Shown: piece by piece, positions 55,306 to 64,000 of the stretch
How the letters are laid out: the number at the start of each line of letters is the position of its first letter
Position numbering within the stretch: the first letter of the stretch is position 1
Assembly (NCBI RefSeq): GCF_000474215.1
Contig: NZ_BAUC01000023.1
Location: 89,561 to 153,560, forward strand
Origin: Edwardsiella hoshinae NBRC 105699 = ATCC 33379
GTDB lineage: Bacteria; Pseudomonadota; Gammaproteobacteria; Enterobacterales; Enterobacteriaceae
DNA length: 64,000 bases
Direction: 5' to 3'
The notes under the pieces: model-generated
What the model saw: only the letters and a program-made list of their open reading frames with translations
The model's database searches: none
What the model was told of the DNA's origin: nothing
Made by a program: the position numbers and the translations under genes

Positions 55306-55952
55306 ATTCAGTGCCTATTTTTTACCGAAGCGCACACTCTACCCCGCCAAACATCATTTTTCTACGCCGCATTTTTACCACATATTCTTAACAAAAAATA
55401 ACGTTTCCATTTGTTAAATAACGTTCTATGCAAAAAATTTTACTCATTAACATCGAAATGCAATTTTCAGAAAAAACAAATAAATATTGTTATTATATTC
55501 ATGCGTTTACTTATGACCGAAAACCAAAAAACTCCATTTATTCATCGGGCCATACCCGTTCGAACATTCTGGAGAAATCGCTATCCGAGAGGCATTAAGC
55601 TTGCAAACTTGTAAGTGTTTTTCACAAATCTGTTAACGTGCTACAATTGGACTTGATATATGTCAACAAAGGATAGTTTTGTTAGGTGGCATTTGACACA
55701 TGCGCTGTTATATTGCTGTTAATAGGGTTAGGATGTGCGCCGCTTTTGGCACCACCGGGGCTGTAGGGAGTGACACCCCCTGACCAACCTAGCGATGTTG
55801 TTGACGTTGATGGAAAGTGCATCAAGAACGAGTTTACGTACTTTAGTCACTAGAGCCCCGCGGTTGAACCGCCCATATTTGGTGATCTGGGTTCCCGGAC
55901 TGCTGTACACCCCCTATTTTTCTATTTTGTTGGCAATTTTAGGTAGCAAAAC
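55306..55952. other. Long arcA-yjtD intergenic region
   Basis: These 647 bases hold the arcA leader and promoters. The left half (55306-55690) is AT-rich; the right half is GC-richer and contains the yjjY-like ORF on the minus strand. A short GCGGTT/ACCGC hairpin lies at about 55859-55872. Plus-strand reading frames in the region (such as 55411-55614) lack family similarity and a ribosome-binding site. Confidence 0.6.
55728..55850 (-). CDS. yjjY: YjjY-like small protein, antisense to the arcA leader
   Basis: A 40-codon frame with a GTG start begins VTKVRKLVLDALSINVNN; this is nearly the N-terminus of E. coli YjjY (46 residues, TKVRNCVLDALSINVNN), which lies at the same place between yjtD and arcA in the same orientation. 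The second half, after about residue 22, is unlike E. coli. No function is known. The conserved part might reflect selection on the arcA leader DNA rather than on a protein. Confidence 0.6.
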   Translation of the reverse strand: MTKVRKLVLDALSINVNNIARLVRGCHSLQPRWCQKRRTS

Positions 55953-56669
55953 ATGCAGACCCCGCACATTCTGATCGTCGAGGACGAACTCGTCACTCGC
56001 AATACGTTAAAAAGTATTTTCGAAGCGGAAGGTTATATCGTTCATGAAGCCAATGATGGTGCCGAGATGCATCAGATTCTGTCTGAATTCGACATCAATC
56101 TGGTCATCATGGACATCAACCTGCCTGGGAAAAACGGCCTGCTGCTGGCACGCGAATTGCGTGAGCAGGCGAATGTCGCACTGATGTTCCTGACCGGTCG
56201 CGATAACGAAGTGGATAAGATCCTCGGCCTGGAAATCGGTGCCGACGATTACATCACTAAACCGTTTAACCCGCGTGAACTGACCATCCGCGCCCGTAAC
56301 CTACTCTCCCGTACCATGAATCTGGGCAGCGGCAGCGAAGAACGCAAAAGCGTTGAACACTATCGCTTCAACGGTTGGGAACTGGATATCAACAGCCGCT
56401 CTTTGGTCAGCCCAGACGGCGAGCAGTATAAACTGCCGCGTAGCGAGTTCCGCGCCATGCTGCACTTCTGCGAGAATCCGGGCAAGATCCAATCTCGTGC
56501 CGAACTGCTGAAGAAAATGACCGGCCGCGAGTTGAAGCCGCACGATCGTACGGTAGATGTCACCATCCGCCGTATCCGTAAGCACTTCGAATCGACACCG
56601 GATACACCAGAAATCATCGCCACCATTCACGGCGAAGGATATCGTTTCTGCGGCGATCTAGAAGAGTAA
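55953..56669 (+). CDS. arcA: ArcA, redox response regulator
   Basis: ArcA is the OmpR-type regulator phosphorylated by ArcB when quinones are reduced; it represses aerobic respiratory genes. The length of 238 residues equals E. coli. The receiver domain has the acidic pair E10-D11, the phospho-acceptor D54 in VIMDINLPG, and the conserved lysine in YITKPFNP; the C-terminal winged helix includes [17 protein letters not shown] and the end [14 protein letters not shown]. It has a long leader and a shared terminator. Confidence 0.98.
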   Translation: MQTPHILIVEDELVTRNTLKSIFEAEGYIVHEANDGAEMHQILSEFDINLVIMDINLPGKNGLLLARELREQANVALMFLTGRDNEVDKILGLEIGADDYITKPFNPRELTIRARNLLSRTMNLGSGSEERKSVEHYRFNGWELDINSRSLVSPDGEQYKLPRSEFRAMLHFCENPGKIQSRAELLKKMTGRELKPHDRTVDVTIRRIRKHFESTPDTPEIIATIHGEGYRFCGDLEE

Positions 56670-56700
56670 TCGGCAGCATCGGATACGATACAGCAAACAA

Positions 56701-56723
56701 AAGGCCGGATTACCCGGCCTTTT
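56701..56723. terminator. Bidirectional terminator between arcA and yfiF
   Basis: AAGGCCGG and CCGGCCTT form an 8-bp stem with a 5-base loop, flanked by A on the left and T on the right, serving both convergent genes. This also marks the join between two regions that are apart in E. coli. Confidence 0.88.
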
Positions 56724-56741
56724 CGCTATCTGAAGCCACGC

Positions 56742-57806
56742 TTAACGTGTGTTCTGCCGCCACCATTCGGCCAGCATAATCCCGGTCGCCACCGAGACAT
56801 TCAGACTCTCGACACTACCGGTTCCCCCGATGGAGATGCTCAAGTCCCCCTGGTGCAGGGTACCGTCAGACAGACCATCCCCTTCATGACCGACCACCAG
56901 CACGATCTTGGCCGGCAATGTTGCACGATGCAGCTGCGTCGTTCCCTTGTGGCTCGACGTCGTCACAATGGTATAACCGGCGCGCCGAAAGGTATCCAGC
57001 GTCGCGGCAAAGTCCTCGGCATCGATGGCCTGAACATGCTCGGCGCCCCCTTCGGCGGTCCGTACCGCGGCACCCGACTCTAGCGCCATGCTTTCCGGTG
57101 CCATGATGCCACGGATGCCAAAATGAGCGCAGGTGCGCATGATGCCGCCCAGGTTATGCGGGTTGGCGACACTCTCCAGCGCCAGTACACAATCGACCGC
57201 TTGCTCAGCCTGTGAGGCCAAATACTGCTGAACGTCGAGCGCACGACGTTTCTTGATCAGGAAGCAGACGCCGCCGTGATGATCGGTACCGGATGCCTTG
57301 GTCAGTTCCGCATCATCGACCACATGATAAGCCTTGCGGTTGGCCGCCATCCAGCGCAGTGCTTCACGGAAGCGAGGGGTAACCGATTGCAGGAACCAGG
57401 CGCGGACGATCGCCTCTGGACGGCTAGCAAATAGCGCCTGGCAAGCGTTCTCACCATAAACGCGCGTCTCTTCAGCCCGCTGGCGGCGCAGTTGTTCCGG
57501 GTCGATAAAGCTCTTACCGCTGATGCCACCATGATCGCTGACCTGAGCCGGGCTATCCCCCAGCGCAACCGTACGCCACGGCGAACGTTCAGCGCTCGGC
57601 TTATCCGCGCGCGCCGGGCGTCCGCCGCGTTCGTGGCGCGGACGATCGGTGCGATCGCCACGACTACGCTCAGCCCGCTCACCGCGTCCACTCTGTCCCT
57701 GGCGTCCCTTACCCGATGTCCGTGACGAACGCGCGTCCGTCGTATCCGCATCGCGGACGTACATCACTTTTACCTTACCGTTCTTACCATTCAAAGAATC
57801 GTTCAT
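56742..57806 (-). CDS. yfiF: YfiF, TrmH/SpoU-family RNA methyltransferase homologue
   Basis: This is a putative 2'-O-methyltransferase of the SPOUT superfamily with unknown target. The ATG at 57806 follows a GGAG ribosome-binding site and gives 354 residues (E. coli 345). The first 95 residues are a basic, low-complexity Arg/Gly/Ser/Asp-rich tail, then an RNA-binding region ([20 protein letters not shown]), and the knotted catalytic domain with [16 protein letters not shown] and [10 protein letters not shown] near the C-terminus. The tail length differs from E. coli. Confidence 0.92.
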   Translation of the reverse strand: MNDSLNGKNGKVKVMYVRDADTTDARSSRTSGKGRQGQSGRGERAERSRGDRTDRPRHERGGRPARADKPSAERSPWRTVALGDSPAQVSDHGGISGKSFIDPEQLRRQRAEETRVYGENACQALFASRPEAIVRAWFLQSVTPRFREALRWMAANRKAYHVVDDAELTKASGTDHHGGVCFLIKKRRALDVQQYLASQAEQAVDCVLALESVANPHNLGGIMRTCAHFGIRGIMAPESMALESGAAVRTAEGGAEHVQAIDAEDFAATLDTFRRAGYTIVTTSSHKGTTQLHRATLPAKIVLVVGHEGDGLSDGTLHQGDLSISIGGTGSVESLNVSVATGIMLAEWWRQNTR

Positions 57807-58012
57807 TGCTTTCTCCACCTACGCGCAGGGCGCGAAGATTACCTGATGTGAGTACGCGTTACCATACGCCTAGGATAAAAGCCCTAGTCTATTATAGTCA
57901 TTGAATAAATCTGATTGTGCTAAAGAACATTCAGAATAATAATGATTAACATCTATGAAACATCGCTGATTATGATAGCTGACGTTTCACTGTTTTCTCT
58001 CCGAGGGTAATC

Positions 58013-58444
58013 ATGAATACTGTTTGTCCTGCCTGCCATACCATCAACCGTGTCCCTGATGAACGCCGCAATGAGCAGGCGAAGTGCGGACGCTGTGCCC
58101 AGCCGCTCTTCGACGGCAAGGTCATTGAGGCCAAGGGTGAAACATTGGATCGTCTCCTGCAAGACGAGATGCCGCTTCTGATCGACTTCTGGGCACCGTG
58201 GTGCAGTCCATGCCAAGCGTTCGCTCCGATCTTCGCCGCCGTCGCCGCCGAGCGGGCCGGACAGATACGCTGCCTGAAGGTAAACACCGAAGATCAACCG
58301 GCGCTCAGCACGCGTTTCCGCATCCGTAGCATTCCGACTATTATGCTGTACCGCAACGGTCAATTGGTCGACATGCTTAACGGTGCCATGCCACAGGCGC
58401 CATTCGATGCCTGGCTTGACGAGCAACTGGCGAAACAGCCCTAA
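58013..58444 (+). CDS. trxC: Thioredoxin 2 with a CSPC active site
   Basis: This cytosolic, zinc-binding thioredoxin reduces disulfides and is part of the OxyR response in E. coli. Its 143 residues (E. coli 139) begin with two CxxC zinc motifs (C5/C8 and C25/C28), followed by a thioredoxin domain. The active site reads [11 protein letters not shown], with serine 65 in place of the usual glycine of WCGPC; the codons at 58202-58213 are TGC AGT CCA TGC. IPTIM carries the cis-proline. The upstream 145 bases contain at most a partial OxyR-like half-site (57942-57956). Confidence 0.94.
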   Translation: MNTVCPACHTINRVPDERRNEQAKCGRCAQPLFDGKVIEAKGETLDRLLQDEMPLLIDFWAPWCSPCQAFAPIFAAVAAERAGQIRCLKVNTEDQPALSTRFRIRSIPTIMLYRNGQLVDMLNGAMPQAPFDAWLDEQLAKQP

Positions 58445-58451
58445 TAATACA

Positions 58452-58473
58452 CGGCCCGGAGCCATCCGGGCCG
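58452..58473 (+). terminator. Hairpin after trxC
   Basis: CGGCCCGGA and TCCGGGCCG form a perfect 9-bp stem with a GCCA loop seven bases after the trxC stop. The T-run is missing, so it is only a probable terminator. Confidence 0.6.
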
Positions 58474-58540
58474 CTTAACGCTGTACCCGAGAGTAGGGCT
58501 TGTTTAGAATGACGTCTTTGTGCATCCTCCCGAGATAATC

Positions 58541-59233
58541 ATGTCCCCCAATGCCGTACTCCGCCTGCGGGCCGAGCGTCTACGCCAGTCGACCCGGCCA
58601 TTTCACGCCCGCGGTTGCCGTGTACAACGCTGTCAGCGTTGTCTGCTACCTAAGAAGCACTGTCTGTGCGCAACCCTGACGAGCTACCCGGCACATAGCC
58701 GTTTCTGCCTGATGATGTACGATACCGAGCCGCTAAAACCGAGTAATACCGGGCGCCTCATCGCTGACGTGTTACCGGATACCCTGGCCTATAGCTGGTC
58801 GCGTACCCAACCGGATCCTACGCTTCTGGCGCTCCTTGCCGATCCGCACTATCAGCCCTACGTCATCTTCCCCGGTAGCTATGCCGAGCCGCAACGCGTC
58901 GTCACCCAGGTCGCCATCGAGGCCGAACGCCGCCCGCTGTTCATCATGCTGGACGGCACCTGGCCCGAGGCGCGTAAGATGTTCCGCAAGAGCCCCTACC
59001 TGGACGGCTTCCCGGTTCTCTCCATCAATATGGCGCAGGCTCCCGGTTACCTACTACGCGAGGCGCAGCGCCCGGAGCAGTATTGCACCGCCGAAGTTGC
59101 GGCGGCGCTACTGAGTCTGGCCGGCGACCAACCCGCCGCGCAGGGGTTACGCCAGCATTTCACCCATTTCCGGCAGCAATATTTGCTAGGCAAATCGCAC
59201 CCTCCAAGCGGAAACGCTGCACAGGTGGAATAA
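58541..59233 (+). CDS. tapT: TapT (YfiP), tRNA-uridine aminocarboxypropyltransferase
   Basis: TapT transfers the 3-amino-3-carboxypropyl group of SAM to uridine 47 of tRNAs. The ATG at 58541 (MSPNAVLRLRAER) gives 230 residues (E. coli 232); a GTG seven codons upstream is less likely. A cysteine cluster CQRCLLPKKHCLC is near residue 35, followed by DTEPLKPSNTGRL and the DTW motif as DGTWPEARKMF. It is followed by pat as in E. coli. Confidence 0.93.
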   Translation: MSPNAVLRLRAERLRQSTRPFHARGCRVQRCQRCLLPKKHCLCATLTSYPAHSRFCLMMYDTEPLKPSNTGRLIADVLPDTLAYSWSRTQPDPTLLALLADPHYQPYVIFPGSYAEPQRVVTQVAIEAERRPLFIMLDGTWPEARKMFRKSPYLDGFPVLSINMAQAPGYLLREAQRPEQYCTAEVAAALLSLAGDQPAAQGLRQHFTHFRQQYLLGKSHPPSGNAAQVE

Positions 59234-59306
59234 AACCTCTACTATCATGCCATCCCGTGCGTTTTAACACGCCCGCCAGAGGGCTTCCCCCGTACAGGAG
59301 GATGGC

Positions 59307-61979
59307 ATGAGTCAACGCAGTCTCGAATCCCTGCTACGTCCCAAATCCATCGCCGTCATCGGCGCTTCCAATCAAATCGGTCGCAATGGCTATTTGGTCA
59401 TGCAGAACCTGTTGCGCGGAGGCTTCTCCGGTCCAGTCATGCCCGTCAATCCTCGCTACCAGGCCGTGTGCGGTGTATTAGCCTATCCGTCGATCGATGC
59501 GTTACCGGGCGTACCGGATCTCGCTATCCTGTGCGTTAACCCCCAGCGCAATTTGACACTGATCGCCGAACTGGGCGCCAAGGGCTGCCGGGCGGCGATC
59601 GTCCTCGCCTCACCGGCGAGTCAAGCTCAGATGCTAAAGCAGTGCGCCCAACAGCACGGCGTGCGTTTGCTCGGCCCCAATAGTCTGGGGTTACTGGCCC
59701 CCTGGCAAAAGCTGAATGCCAGTTTCTCACCGGTACCGATCTTACCGGGCCGCTTGGCCTTCATCTCTCAATCGGCGGCAGTCTCCAACACCATTCTCGA
59801 CTGGGCGCGCCAGCGTGAGATCGGCTTCTCGCTATTCGTAGCATTAGGCGATGGTCTGGATAGCGACGTCGACGAGTTACTGGATTATTTAGCGCGAGAT
59901 GCGAAGACTGGCGCAATCCTTCTCTATCTGGAGCATCTACACGATGCCCGGCGTTTCCTCTCTGCCGCGCGAAGCGCGGCACGCAATAAGCCGATCCTGG
60001 TGATCAAAAGCGGACGATCGCCTCAGGCGCGTCAGGTTCTTGGCGAGGCGGCCGGGCTCGACATCGCCTATGACGCCGCCATTCAACGCGCCGGTCTACT
60101 CCGGGTACAGAACACCCATGAGCTCTTTTCTGCCGTCGAGACCCTTAGCCATATGCGTCCCTTACGCGGTGAACGATTGCTGATAATTGGCAACGGCGCC
60201 GCGCCGATCGCGATGGCGTTAGACGAGTTACAACGGCGTAACGGCCACCCCGCCGAGACGGATGACACGTTACGTAACGCGCTGTCTGGCGAGCTGACGG
60301 GAGATGTCTATTTGCGAGGTCCTATCGACCTGCGTGATGACGCCACCCCAACGCGTTACCGCGCCACACTACAACGGGTGCTCGACAGCCATTGCTACGA
60401 TGCCCTGCTGATCCAGCACGCTCCCAGCGCCGCCGCGCCAGCAACCGAGACCGCACAGGCCCTGATCGAGACGCTGCGCGTGCACCCTCGCGCCAAACAC
60501 ATCACGTTGATGACCAACTGGAGCGGTGAGAGCACCTCGCAAGAGGCACGCCGCCGCTTTAGCGAAGCCGGCATCCCGACCTATCGCACGCCAGAAGGTG
60601 CCGTCACGGCCTTCATGCACATGGTGGAGTACCGGCGTAACCAGAAGCAGTTGATGGAGACGCCAGCACTACCGGCGGGACTGCCAGTCAATAGCGCCCT
60701 GGCTCACCGCCTGCTGACACAAGCGCAAGCCGATGGCCTCACCCGCCTCGATACCCATGAAGTGCGCGATATCCTGGCATGTTACGGTCTGGAGACCCTC
60801 CCCGGCTGGATCGCCAATGACAGCACCGAGGCGGTGCACATCGCCGAACGCGTCGGCTACCCCGTCGCCCTCAAGCTACGTTCGCCGGATATCGCTCATA
60901 ACTCGGCGATCCAGGGGGTTATGCTCTACCTGCGCAATGCACGGGAAGTCGAACAGGCCGCCAACGCCATCTTCGATCGGGCCCGTCAAGCATACCCCCA
61001 GGCGCGCATCTTCGGCCTGTTGGTGCAGAGCAGCGCCAATCGTATCGGGGCGCAGGAGTTGCGCATCTGCGTCGAAAACGACGCGGTGTTCGGGCCATTG
61101 ATCCTGCTAGGCGAAGGTGGCACGCCGTGGGACACCCAACGTGACGCCGCTGCCGCGCTACCGCCGCTCAACATGAATCTGGCGCGTTACCTGATCGTAC
61201 AGGCACAGAAAAAGGGTCAAATTCGCCGCCGTACACCATTGACGGATCGGGATGTCGCCGGTCTAAGCCAGGTGCTGGTGCAAGTATCAAACCTGATTGT
61301 CGACTGTCCTGCCATTCAGCGTTTAGACATCGATCCGTTACTCGCCAACGGCGGTGCCTTTACCCTATTGGATGCCACACTCCACCTGGCCCCCCTTGAT
61401 GCGGTGCCCGCGCGCCTAGCCATCTGCCCCTACCCGCATCAATTGCGAGAGGCTGTAACCTTACGCAATGGCAGTCCTTGCCTGTTACGGCCGATCCTGC
61501 CGGAAGATGAGCCGCTATTGCAGCAGTTCATTCAGCGCGTCAGCAAAGAGGATCTCTATTACCGTTACTTTAGTGAGATCAATGAGTTTACCCACGAAGA
61601 TCTCGCTAAAATGACGCAGATCGACTACGAGCGGGAGATGGCTTTTGTGGCCGTGCAAAACAACTCGGAGGGAGAGGCAATCCTCGGCGTGACCCGCGCG
61701 CTGATCGATCCCGACAGCATCGAAGCAGAATTCGCCGTACTGGTACGCAGCGATCGTAAAGGTCTCGGCTTGGGATTCATTCTACTGGATAAGCTGATCC
61801 GCTATGCCCGCCAGCGCCAGCTACAACGCTTGCTAGGGATCACCATGCCGACCAATCGCGGCATGATCGCCCTAGCGCGTAAAGTGGGATTTAAGGTGGA
61901 AATTCTGTTAGAGGATGGCATCGTCAATCTTTCTCTCCCCCTGACGACGGATGCAACGCAAGACAGAGAAAAATGCTGA
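59307..61979 (+). CDS. pat: Pat (YfiQ/PatZ), protein lysine acetyltransferase
   Basis: This GNAT-family acetyltransferase modifies metabolic enzymes such as acetyl-CoA synthetase. The 890-residue protein (E. coli 886) starts after AGGAGG with an NDP-forming acyl-CoA synthetase-like part: a CoA-binding region (SIAVIGASNQIGRNGY), the ligase-CoA domain, and an ATP-grasp region (GYPVALKLRSPDIAHNS). The C-terminal GNAT domain occupies roughly residues 725-880 with RPILPEDEPL and VRSDRKGLGLGFILL as the acetyl-CoA-binding segment. It lies between tapT and pssA. Confidence 0.94.
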   Translation: MSQRSLESLLRPKSIAVIGASNQIGRNGYLVMQNLLRGGFSGPVMPVNPRYQAVCGVLAYPSIDALPGVPDLAILCVNPQRNLTLIAELGAKGCRAAIVLASPASQAQMLKQCAQQHGVRLLGPNSLGLLAPWQKLNASFSPVPILPGRLAFISQSAAVSNTILDWARQREIGFSLFVALGDGLDSDVDELLDYLARDAKTGAILLYLEHLHDARRFLSAARSAARNKPILVIKSGRSPQARQVLGEAAGLDIAYDAAIQRAGLLRVQNTHELFSAVETLSHMRPLRGERLLIIGNGAAPIAMALDELQRRNGHPAETDDTLRNALSGELTGDVYLRGPIDLRDDATPTRYRATLQRVLDSHCYDALLIQHAPSAAAPATETAQALIETLRVHPRAKHITLMTNWSGESTSQEARRRFSEAGIPTYRTPEGAVTAFMHMVEYRRNQKQLMETPALPAGLPVNSALAHRLLTQAQADGLTRLDTHEVRDILACYGLETLPGWIANDSTEAVHIAERVGYPVALKLRSPDIAHNSAIQGVMLYLRNAREVEQAANAIFDRARQAYPQARIFGLLVQSSANRIGAQELRICVENDAVFGPLILLGEGGTPWDTQRDAAAALPPLNMNLARYLIVQAQKKGQIRRRTPLTDRDVAGLSQVLVQVSNLIVDCPAIQRLDIDPLLANGGAFTLLDATLHLAPLDAVPARLAICPYPHQLREAVTLRNGSPCLLRPILPEDEPLLQQFIQRVSKEDLYYRYFSEINEFTHEDLAKMTQIDYEREMAFVAVQNNSEGEAILGVTRALIDPDSIEAEFAVLVRSDRKGLGLGFILLDKLIRYARQRQLQRLLGITMPTNRGMIALARKVGFKVEILLEDGIVNLSLPLTTDATQDREKC

Positions 61980-62112
61980 GACAATTTCGGCAAATCGTGG
62001 CAAAACATACGCAACCAGATAAAACTAGTGTTATTATCGTCCGATTCCGTTGGTTAAACTGAGCGTGTGCGACTGCCGCGCTGCACTATGACAAGAGAAG
62101 AAGCGCACTGTG

Positions 62113-63468
62113 ATGTTGTCCAAATTTAAGCGAGCCAGACATCAACAACACCTTGCCCAGCTGCCAAAACTCCCGCAACAGGTCGGCGAGGTGGAAACGC
62201 TGTTTGCCCCGGCGGATTTCCGCCAGGCGTTGCTTGAGGCCATTGGTCAAGCGACCCAGCGGATCTATCTGGTTGCGCTGTATCTGGAAAATGATGACGG
62301 TGGCCGGGATGTGTTGAACGCGCTTTATCAGGCCAAACGTCAGCGCCCGCAGTTAGAGATTTTCGTTCTGGTCGACTGGCATCGCGCCCAGCGAGGCCGC
62401 ATCGGTGCCGAGGCCAGTAACACCAATGCCGACTGGTACTGCAGCATGGCCAGCGAACATCCCGACGTCATCGTGCCGATCTATGGCGTTCCGGTCAACA
62501 CCCGCGAAGCCTTGGGAGTACTGCATCTAAAAGGATTCATCATTGATGATCGGGTGATCTACAGCGGTGCCAGTCTGAACGATGTCTATCTACATCGCCA
62601 TGACAAATACCGTTACGATCGTTACCACTTTATCCGTAACCCGCGTCTGGCCGGAGTGATGTGCCAATTTGTACAGTCCACGCTGCTGAGCGATCCCGCC
62701 GTACAGCGACTGGATCGTTGCGATCGTCCGAAGAGCCCAGAGATCCGCAACGAAACGCGTCAATTCCGCCATACGCTGCGCGACAGCGGCTACCGTATCC
62801 CTGCTGAGGCAGGAAACGGCGAACTCGCGGTGACCCCGTTGGCCGGGCTGGGCAAGCAAAACATTCTGAACAGAACGATTCATCATCTGATCTGTAGTAC
62901 CGAGCACAAGCTGACCCTTTGTACTCCTTACTTTAACCTGCCTGCATTACTGGTTCGTGACATCATCTCGCTATTACGTCAGGGAAAACAGGTGGAAATC
63001 ATCGTGGGAGACAAGAGGGCTAACGACTTCTTCATCCCAGAGAATGAACCGTTCAAAATCATCGGTGCACTCCCTTATCTCTATGAGATCAACCTGCGCC
63101 GCTTCATCAGTCGCTTGCAGCCCTACGTCGATAATGGTCAGCTCACTGTGCGTCTGTGGCGTGATGACGACAACACCTATCATCTCAAGGGGATGTGGGT
63201 CGACGATCGCTGGCAACTGATCACCGGCAACAATCTCAACCCGCGCGCTTGGCGTCTGGATCTGGAAAATGCCATCCTGATCCATGATCCCCTGGGTGAA
63301 ATCCAGCATCAGCGTCAGGAAGAGCTGGCATGTATCCGCCGCCATACCCAAGTCGTTCGCAGCTATGAAGAGCTGGAGAATATCCAACACTATCCGTTAA
63401 AAGTACGTAAGCTGATCCGCCGCCTACGTCGCATCCGTGTCGATCGTCTCATTAGCCGCATCTTGTAA
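62113..63468 (+). CDS. pssA: Phosphatidylserine synthase PssA
   Basis: PssA condenses CDP-diacylglycerol with serine, the committed step to phosphatidylethanolamine. The ATG at 62113 gives 451 residues, as in E. coli; a GTG one codon upstream is alternative. Both phospholipase-D HKD motifs are intact: H138 in LHLKGFIIDD and H357 in YHLKGMWVDD. The basic C-terminus LIRRLRRIRVDRLISRIL associates with ribosomes and membrane in E. coli. It closes the tapT-pat-pssA block. Confidence 0.97.
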   Translation: MLSKFKRARHQQHLAQLPKLPQQVGEVETLFAPADFRQALLEAIGQATQRIYLVALYLENDDGGRDVLNALYQAKRQRPQLEIFVLVDWHRAQRGRIGAEASNTNADWYCSMASEHPDVIVPIYGVPVNTREALGVLHLKGFIIDDRVIYSGASLNDVYLHRHDKYRYDRYHFIRNPRLAGVMCQFVQSTLLSDPAVQRLDRCDRPKSPEIRNETRQFRHTLRDSGYRIPAEAGNGELAVTPLAGLGKQNILNRTIHHLICSTEHKLTLCTPYFNLPALLVRDIISLLRQGKQVEIIVGDKRANDFFIPENEPFKIIGALPYLYEINLRRFISRLQPYVDNGQLTVRLWRDDDNTYHLKGMWVDDRWQLITGNNLNPRAWRLDLENAILIHDPLGEIQHQRQEELACIRRHTQVVRSYEELENIQHYPLKVRKLIRRLRRIRVDRLISRIL

Positions 63469-63478
63469 GCGCTGATCA

Positions 63479-63503
63479 GGCCTCCTGTGGGAGGCCGCCT
63501 TCT
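63479..63503 (+). terminator. Probable terminator of pssA
   Basis: GGCCTCC and GGAGGCC form a 7-bp stem with a TGTG loop 10 bases after the pssA stop, followed by a pyrimidine-rich GCCTTCTT. Confidence 0.7.
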
Positions 63504-63610
63504 TACCCGTGCCACCGACTGCCATCCCCCCTCGCCTATACTTAGCAGTATCCTACCGTCGTTATCGGGAGGGCTACCCGGCACAGGCTCCTGCTGTTGT
63601 TCACAGGTTT

Positions 63611-64000
63611 GTGCTCCACCCCACTCTCACGACGCATCGCCTGTTGAGTGTCATCATCGGGTTATTCGCGCTCTCCCTTGCCGCCCCTCCTATAACGAAC
63701 GGATGGAATATTGCATGAGGAAGCAGCACGTATTCGCCAGACAGAGCTACAGAATTGGTATGTCAGTTATGAACTACAGGGCGAAATCACCGCAAATGAA
63801 GCTCCCATGCAAGTAAAAAGTACGTTGCACGGCCCATATGCTAGATGTATTTAATCCGCTCGACGTACAGATCATGTCGCCACATTTCGTCATACAGCCG
63901 CAAAAGGCCGTTGGGATAAAAACGGAGGCATGGTTCTTTGCGCCGGCTTACCCAGAGAGCAACGAAACCGAGGGGGAGCCACAAGCCATAGTTCTCACAT
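63611..64000 (+). pseudogene. Possible frameshifted exported-protein gene, running off the window
   Basis: No intact gene is seen after pssA. Three overlapping reading frames could be pieces of one protein. A GTG at 63611 opens a signal-like stretch (HRLLSVIIGLFALSLAA) that stops at 63718. The next frame (63696-63854) reads HEEAARIRQTELQNWYVSYE and then GEITANEAPMQVKSTL. The third frame (from 63817, ATG at 63838) reads FNPLDVQIMSPHFVIQPQ and stays open to the end. Each change is a +1 shift. I do not recognise the family; it may instead be non-coding DNA. Confidence 0.3.

Noticed and set aside
55411..55614. A 67-codon plus-strand frame in the arcA leader
   Set aside because: It has AT-driven composition, no ribosome-binding site and no family likeness; it is probably leader sequence.
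57942..57956. An OxyR half-site before trxC
   Set aside because: Eight of ten defined positions of one half-site fit, but the second half-site is not present at the proper spacing, so it is too weak to annotate.

Overview
The window reads as ordinary, gene-dense core chromosome of an enterobacterium. Almost every protein aligns end to end with its Escherichia coli counterpart as I remember it (for example RapA 968 aa, PolB 783, CarB 1073, ThrC 428, ArcA 238, YaaA 258, PssA 451), and much of the gene order is that of the 0-2 minute region of the E. coli map. The divergence level, the xdhABC cluster between dapB and ispH, and the junction of arcA to the yfiF-trxC-tapT-pat-pssA block point to a genus outside the Escherichia/Salmonella group. 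Edwardsiella or a close relative is my best guess, and that is inference only. I found no prophage, insertion sequence, CRISPR array, toxin-antitoxin pair, tRNA or rRNA gene. Layout, left to right: the end of thiP with thiQ (thiamine uptake) and polB; rapA-rluA; djlA facing the envelope and translation operon lptD-surA-pdxA-rsmA-apaG-apaH; then on the minus strand folA, yjjB-yjjP and carAB with its arginine and purine control region; dapB. Next come xdhA-xdhB-xdhC (molybdenum hydroxylase) and an exported PEBP-family protein on the plus strand. The minus-strand operon ribF-ileS-lspA-fkpB-ispH follows, then rpsT on the plus strand, nhaA-nhaR and dnaK-dnaJ on the minus strand, satP on the plus strand, an MFS carrier, a HAD phosphatase coupled to mog, gabD and talB on the minus strand, yaaJ and yaaA on the plus strand, and thrLABC and yjtD on the minus strand. 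A 647-base leader holding a yjjY-like small ORF precedes arcA. After arcA the order jumps to genes that in E. coli lie near 58 minutes: yfiF, trxC, tapT, pat and pssA. The last 500 bases show only fragments of a possible frameshifted exported protein. Functionally the region supplies pyrimidine, arginine, lysine and threonine precursors (carAB, dapB, thrABC), outer-membrane biogenesis (lptD, surA, lspA, pssA), protein folding (dnaKJ, djlA, fkpB, surA), RNA modification (rluA, rsmA, yjtD, yfiF, tapT), redox and respiratory control (arcA, trxC) and sodium/proton balance (nhaAR). Classic regulatory devices can be read directly: the thr attenuator and a new version of its leader peptide, tandem ARG boxes at carA, a sigma-32 promoter at dnaK, UUG starts at carA and rpsT, and many intrinsic terminators. 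I did not find a convincing undescribed system. The items most worth a second look are the palindrome cluster upstream of xdhA, the CSPC active site of TrxC, the yjjY-like ORF antisense to the arcA leader, the hairpin series between dnaK and dnaJ, the missing LexA box at polB, and the arcA/yfiF junction.
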